Positions 62,905 through 64,000 of a DNA stretch of 64,000 nt are shown here, one piece after another. How positions within the stretch are numbered: position 1 is the stretch's first letter; the number at the start of each line of letters is the position of its first letter. The notes beneath the pieces were generated by a model. That model saw nothing but the letters and a program-made list of their open reading frames with translations. It searched no databases and was not told where the DNA came from. A program made the translations under genes and the position numbers. The stretch lies in the NCBI RefSeq assembly GCF_018380615.1, contig NZ_JAGYVZ010000003.1:124001-188000 (forward strand), in the 5' to 3' direction. Source of the DNA: Flavobacterium psychroterrae. Its GTDB lineage: Bacteria > Bacteroidota > Bacteroidia > Flavobacteriales > Flavobacteriaceae.

Positions 62905-63800
62905 GTTTTTATGATATTTAATTTTTCTATCGCTTTTTTATATATAAATGGCACGACTAAAATAGGAATACCAAATAGAAAAATGTTCGAAGCAATGAAG
63001 AAAGAAAAGGTAATTTGATGTAAAAAATTATTGTCAAAATAAATATACTTAAAGAATACGTTGACTAAAGGAGGGATAAAAATAATTAAAGCAAACAATA
63101 ATTTTTCCCATTGCTGAAAGAAACATAACATTATGAAAACTGGAATTATTAAATAAGTGGTATTGATAAATGTACTTTTTAATTGATAGAATAAATATTT
63201 ACCGGCGCTAAAAGGATTAATACTGATCTCTTCTCTCTTTTCTCTTTCGAAAGATGGAATACACGCAATAAAGGACAAAACAAAAAATACCAGCAAAATA
63301 AGATTCTCATTTTTATAAATTACTGCTACATAAATCAAAGCAAGCAAAAACGGAAATACATAAATAAGTTTATATGTTCGAAATACAATATGCCAATGTA
63401 TATTAAATAAATCAAAAGGGTATCGAACTATTTTTAGATTTAATCTTGGTGCATTTATTAATAGTATTTTGAATAACAGAATTCCAGGAATAACAATGAA
63501 TTCCTTCTTTGCTGCTAACACTAAATAAAAAGGAAGGGAATAAATAATATATTCTGTCAACAGAATGGTTTTGTAATTTTTTTTCAGTTTTAAGATTTCA
63601 ATATCTCTTCTTTGTAAATGATAGGCAATTATATCAACAAAAAAAAGCGGCATATAATTGCGAAAAGATTCGTAATTTTTATACACTAAAAATGCAGTAG
63701 CAAAATACAGCAGCACTATTAAAAACACAGCCAGATGATCATCTTTAGAAACTAATTTTCTAAAACGAACAAGAAACAAATAATGTAAAATTTTTATCAA
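62898..63800 (-). CDS. Membrane protein, probable ABC permease partner
   Basis: 300 residues with about six to seven hydrophobic segments (near 25-40, 95-120, 140-185, 205-235, 240-285). No known permease motif is recognised. It comes first in the pair and overlaps the ATPase gene by 7 nt, which is the main evidence that it is the membrane half. Substrate unknown; candidates are lipids, peptides or an immunity function. Confidence 0.75.
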   Translation of the reverse strand: MIKILHYLFLVRFRKLVSKDDHLAVFLIVLLYFATAFLVYKNYESFRNYMPLFFVDIIAYHLQRRDIEILKLKKNYKTILLTEYIIYSLPFYLVLAAKKEFIVIPGILLFKILLINAPRLNLKIVRYPFDLFNIHWHIVFRTYKLIYVFPFLLALIYVAVIYKNENLILLVFFVLSFIACIPSFEREKREEISINPFSAGKYLFYQLKSTFINTTYLIIPVFIMLCFFQQWEKLLFALIIFIPPLVNVFFKYIYFDNNFLHQITFSFFIASNIFLFGIPILVVPFIYKKAIEKLNIIKTC

Positions 63801-64000
63801 TGCTTTTTTATGAATTTTAATGTTTAGACAACAAGTTTCAAATATACAAATTCACTTAGGAGAATTATATTATTGTAACATTATCTCCGAATGAGTTACT
63901 TATAGGTAAGAACAATTTAACTTTACTTAATTTATAGAAAAGTTAAGGTCAATTATTAACAAGAATTTAAAACCTTAAGTATTATCTTGCGGTCTTAAAT
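63801..64000. other. Right-edge intergenic sequence
   Basis: AT-rich sequence upstream of the minus-strand permease gene and presumably of a plus-strand gene beyond the window. Nothing identifiable. Confidence 0.4.

Overview
The window looks like a low-GC Bacteroidota chromosome, most likely a Flavobacterium of the F. johnsoniae type. Supporting signs are the AT-rich sequence, TAnnTTTG-type -7 promoter boxes, type IX secretion (T9SS) C-terminal sorting domains, a SusE-like protein with GH97 and GH13 enzymes, an SDR-type threonine dehydrogenase of the kind known from Flavobacterium, and the DUF2480, DUF3078, DUF5683 and DUF5689 families. The genus call is inference. I see no tRNA, rRNA, CRISPR array, prophage or complete insertion sequence.

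Layout. 1-7.9 kb: the 3' part of a starch-utilisation locus (truncated SusE/SusF-like protein, GH13 lipoprotein, GH97 alpha-glucosidase, large multidomain secreted GH13). 8-14.3 kb: DUF5683 protein, mfd, a small lipoprotein and threonine dehydrogenase. 14.3-22.4 kb: four envelope or secreted genes on the minus strand (VIT/VWA protein, membrane-anchored trypsin-like protease, M1 metallopeptidase, S8 subtilase lipoprotein), with a 189-bp MITE-like element among them. 22.6-35.7 kb: three paralogous giant leucine-rich-repeat (LRR) surface proteins with T9SS tails, sharing one promoter module and one terminator type. 35.8-51 kb: the Suf iron-sulfur assembly genes (iscA/sufA-like, sufB, sufC, sufD, then sufS, sufE, sufT). 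A three-gene restriction-modification (R-M) system and a serine hydrolase split this set, and a small four-helix-bundle gene sits between sufC and sufD. 51.2-64 kb: hflX, a TonB-dependent receptor/DUF5689 pair, an MFS transporter, a Gfo/Idh/MocA oxidoreductase, a YqjM-type flavin oxidoreductase and a small ABC transporter.

How the genes work together. The Sus-type genes would bind, cut and import starch. The Suf genes build and deliver Fe-S clusters: SufS/SufE supply sulfur, SufBCD is the scaffold, and IscA and SufT act in transfer and maturation. The R-M module has the C-R-M logic: a controller protein with a C-box-like operator, a PD-(D/E)XK nuclease reading in the same direction, and a convergent adenine methyltransferase overlapping the nuclease gene by 14 nt.

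The most unusual material is (1) the LRR trio, with a TACG-N6-CGTA palindrome exactly 36 nt upstream of TATACTTG in all three, a 972-nt internal tandem duplication, a frameshifted sorting domain, and a decayed signal-peptide start in the leader of the RCC1-containing member; (2) the R-M island inside the suf set; (3) the four-helix-bundle gene enclosed by inverted copies of an intergenic repeat; and (4) several dispersed families of intergenic palindromes, a 90-nt stem-loop element near mfd and the MITE-like element.
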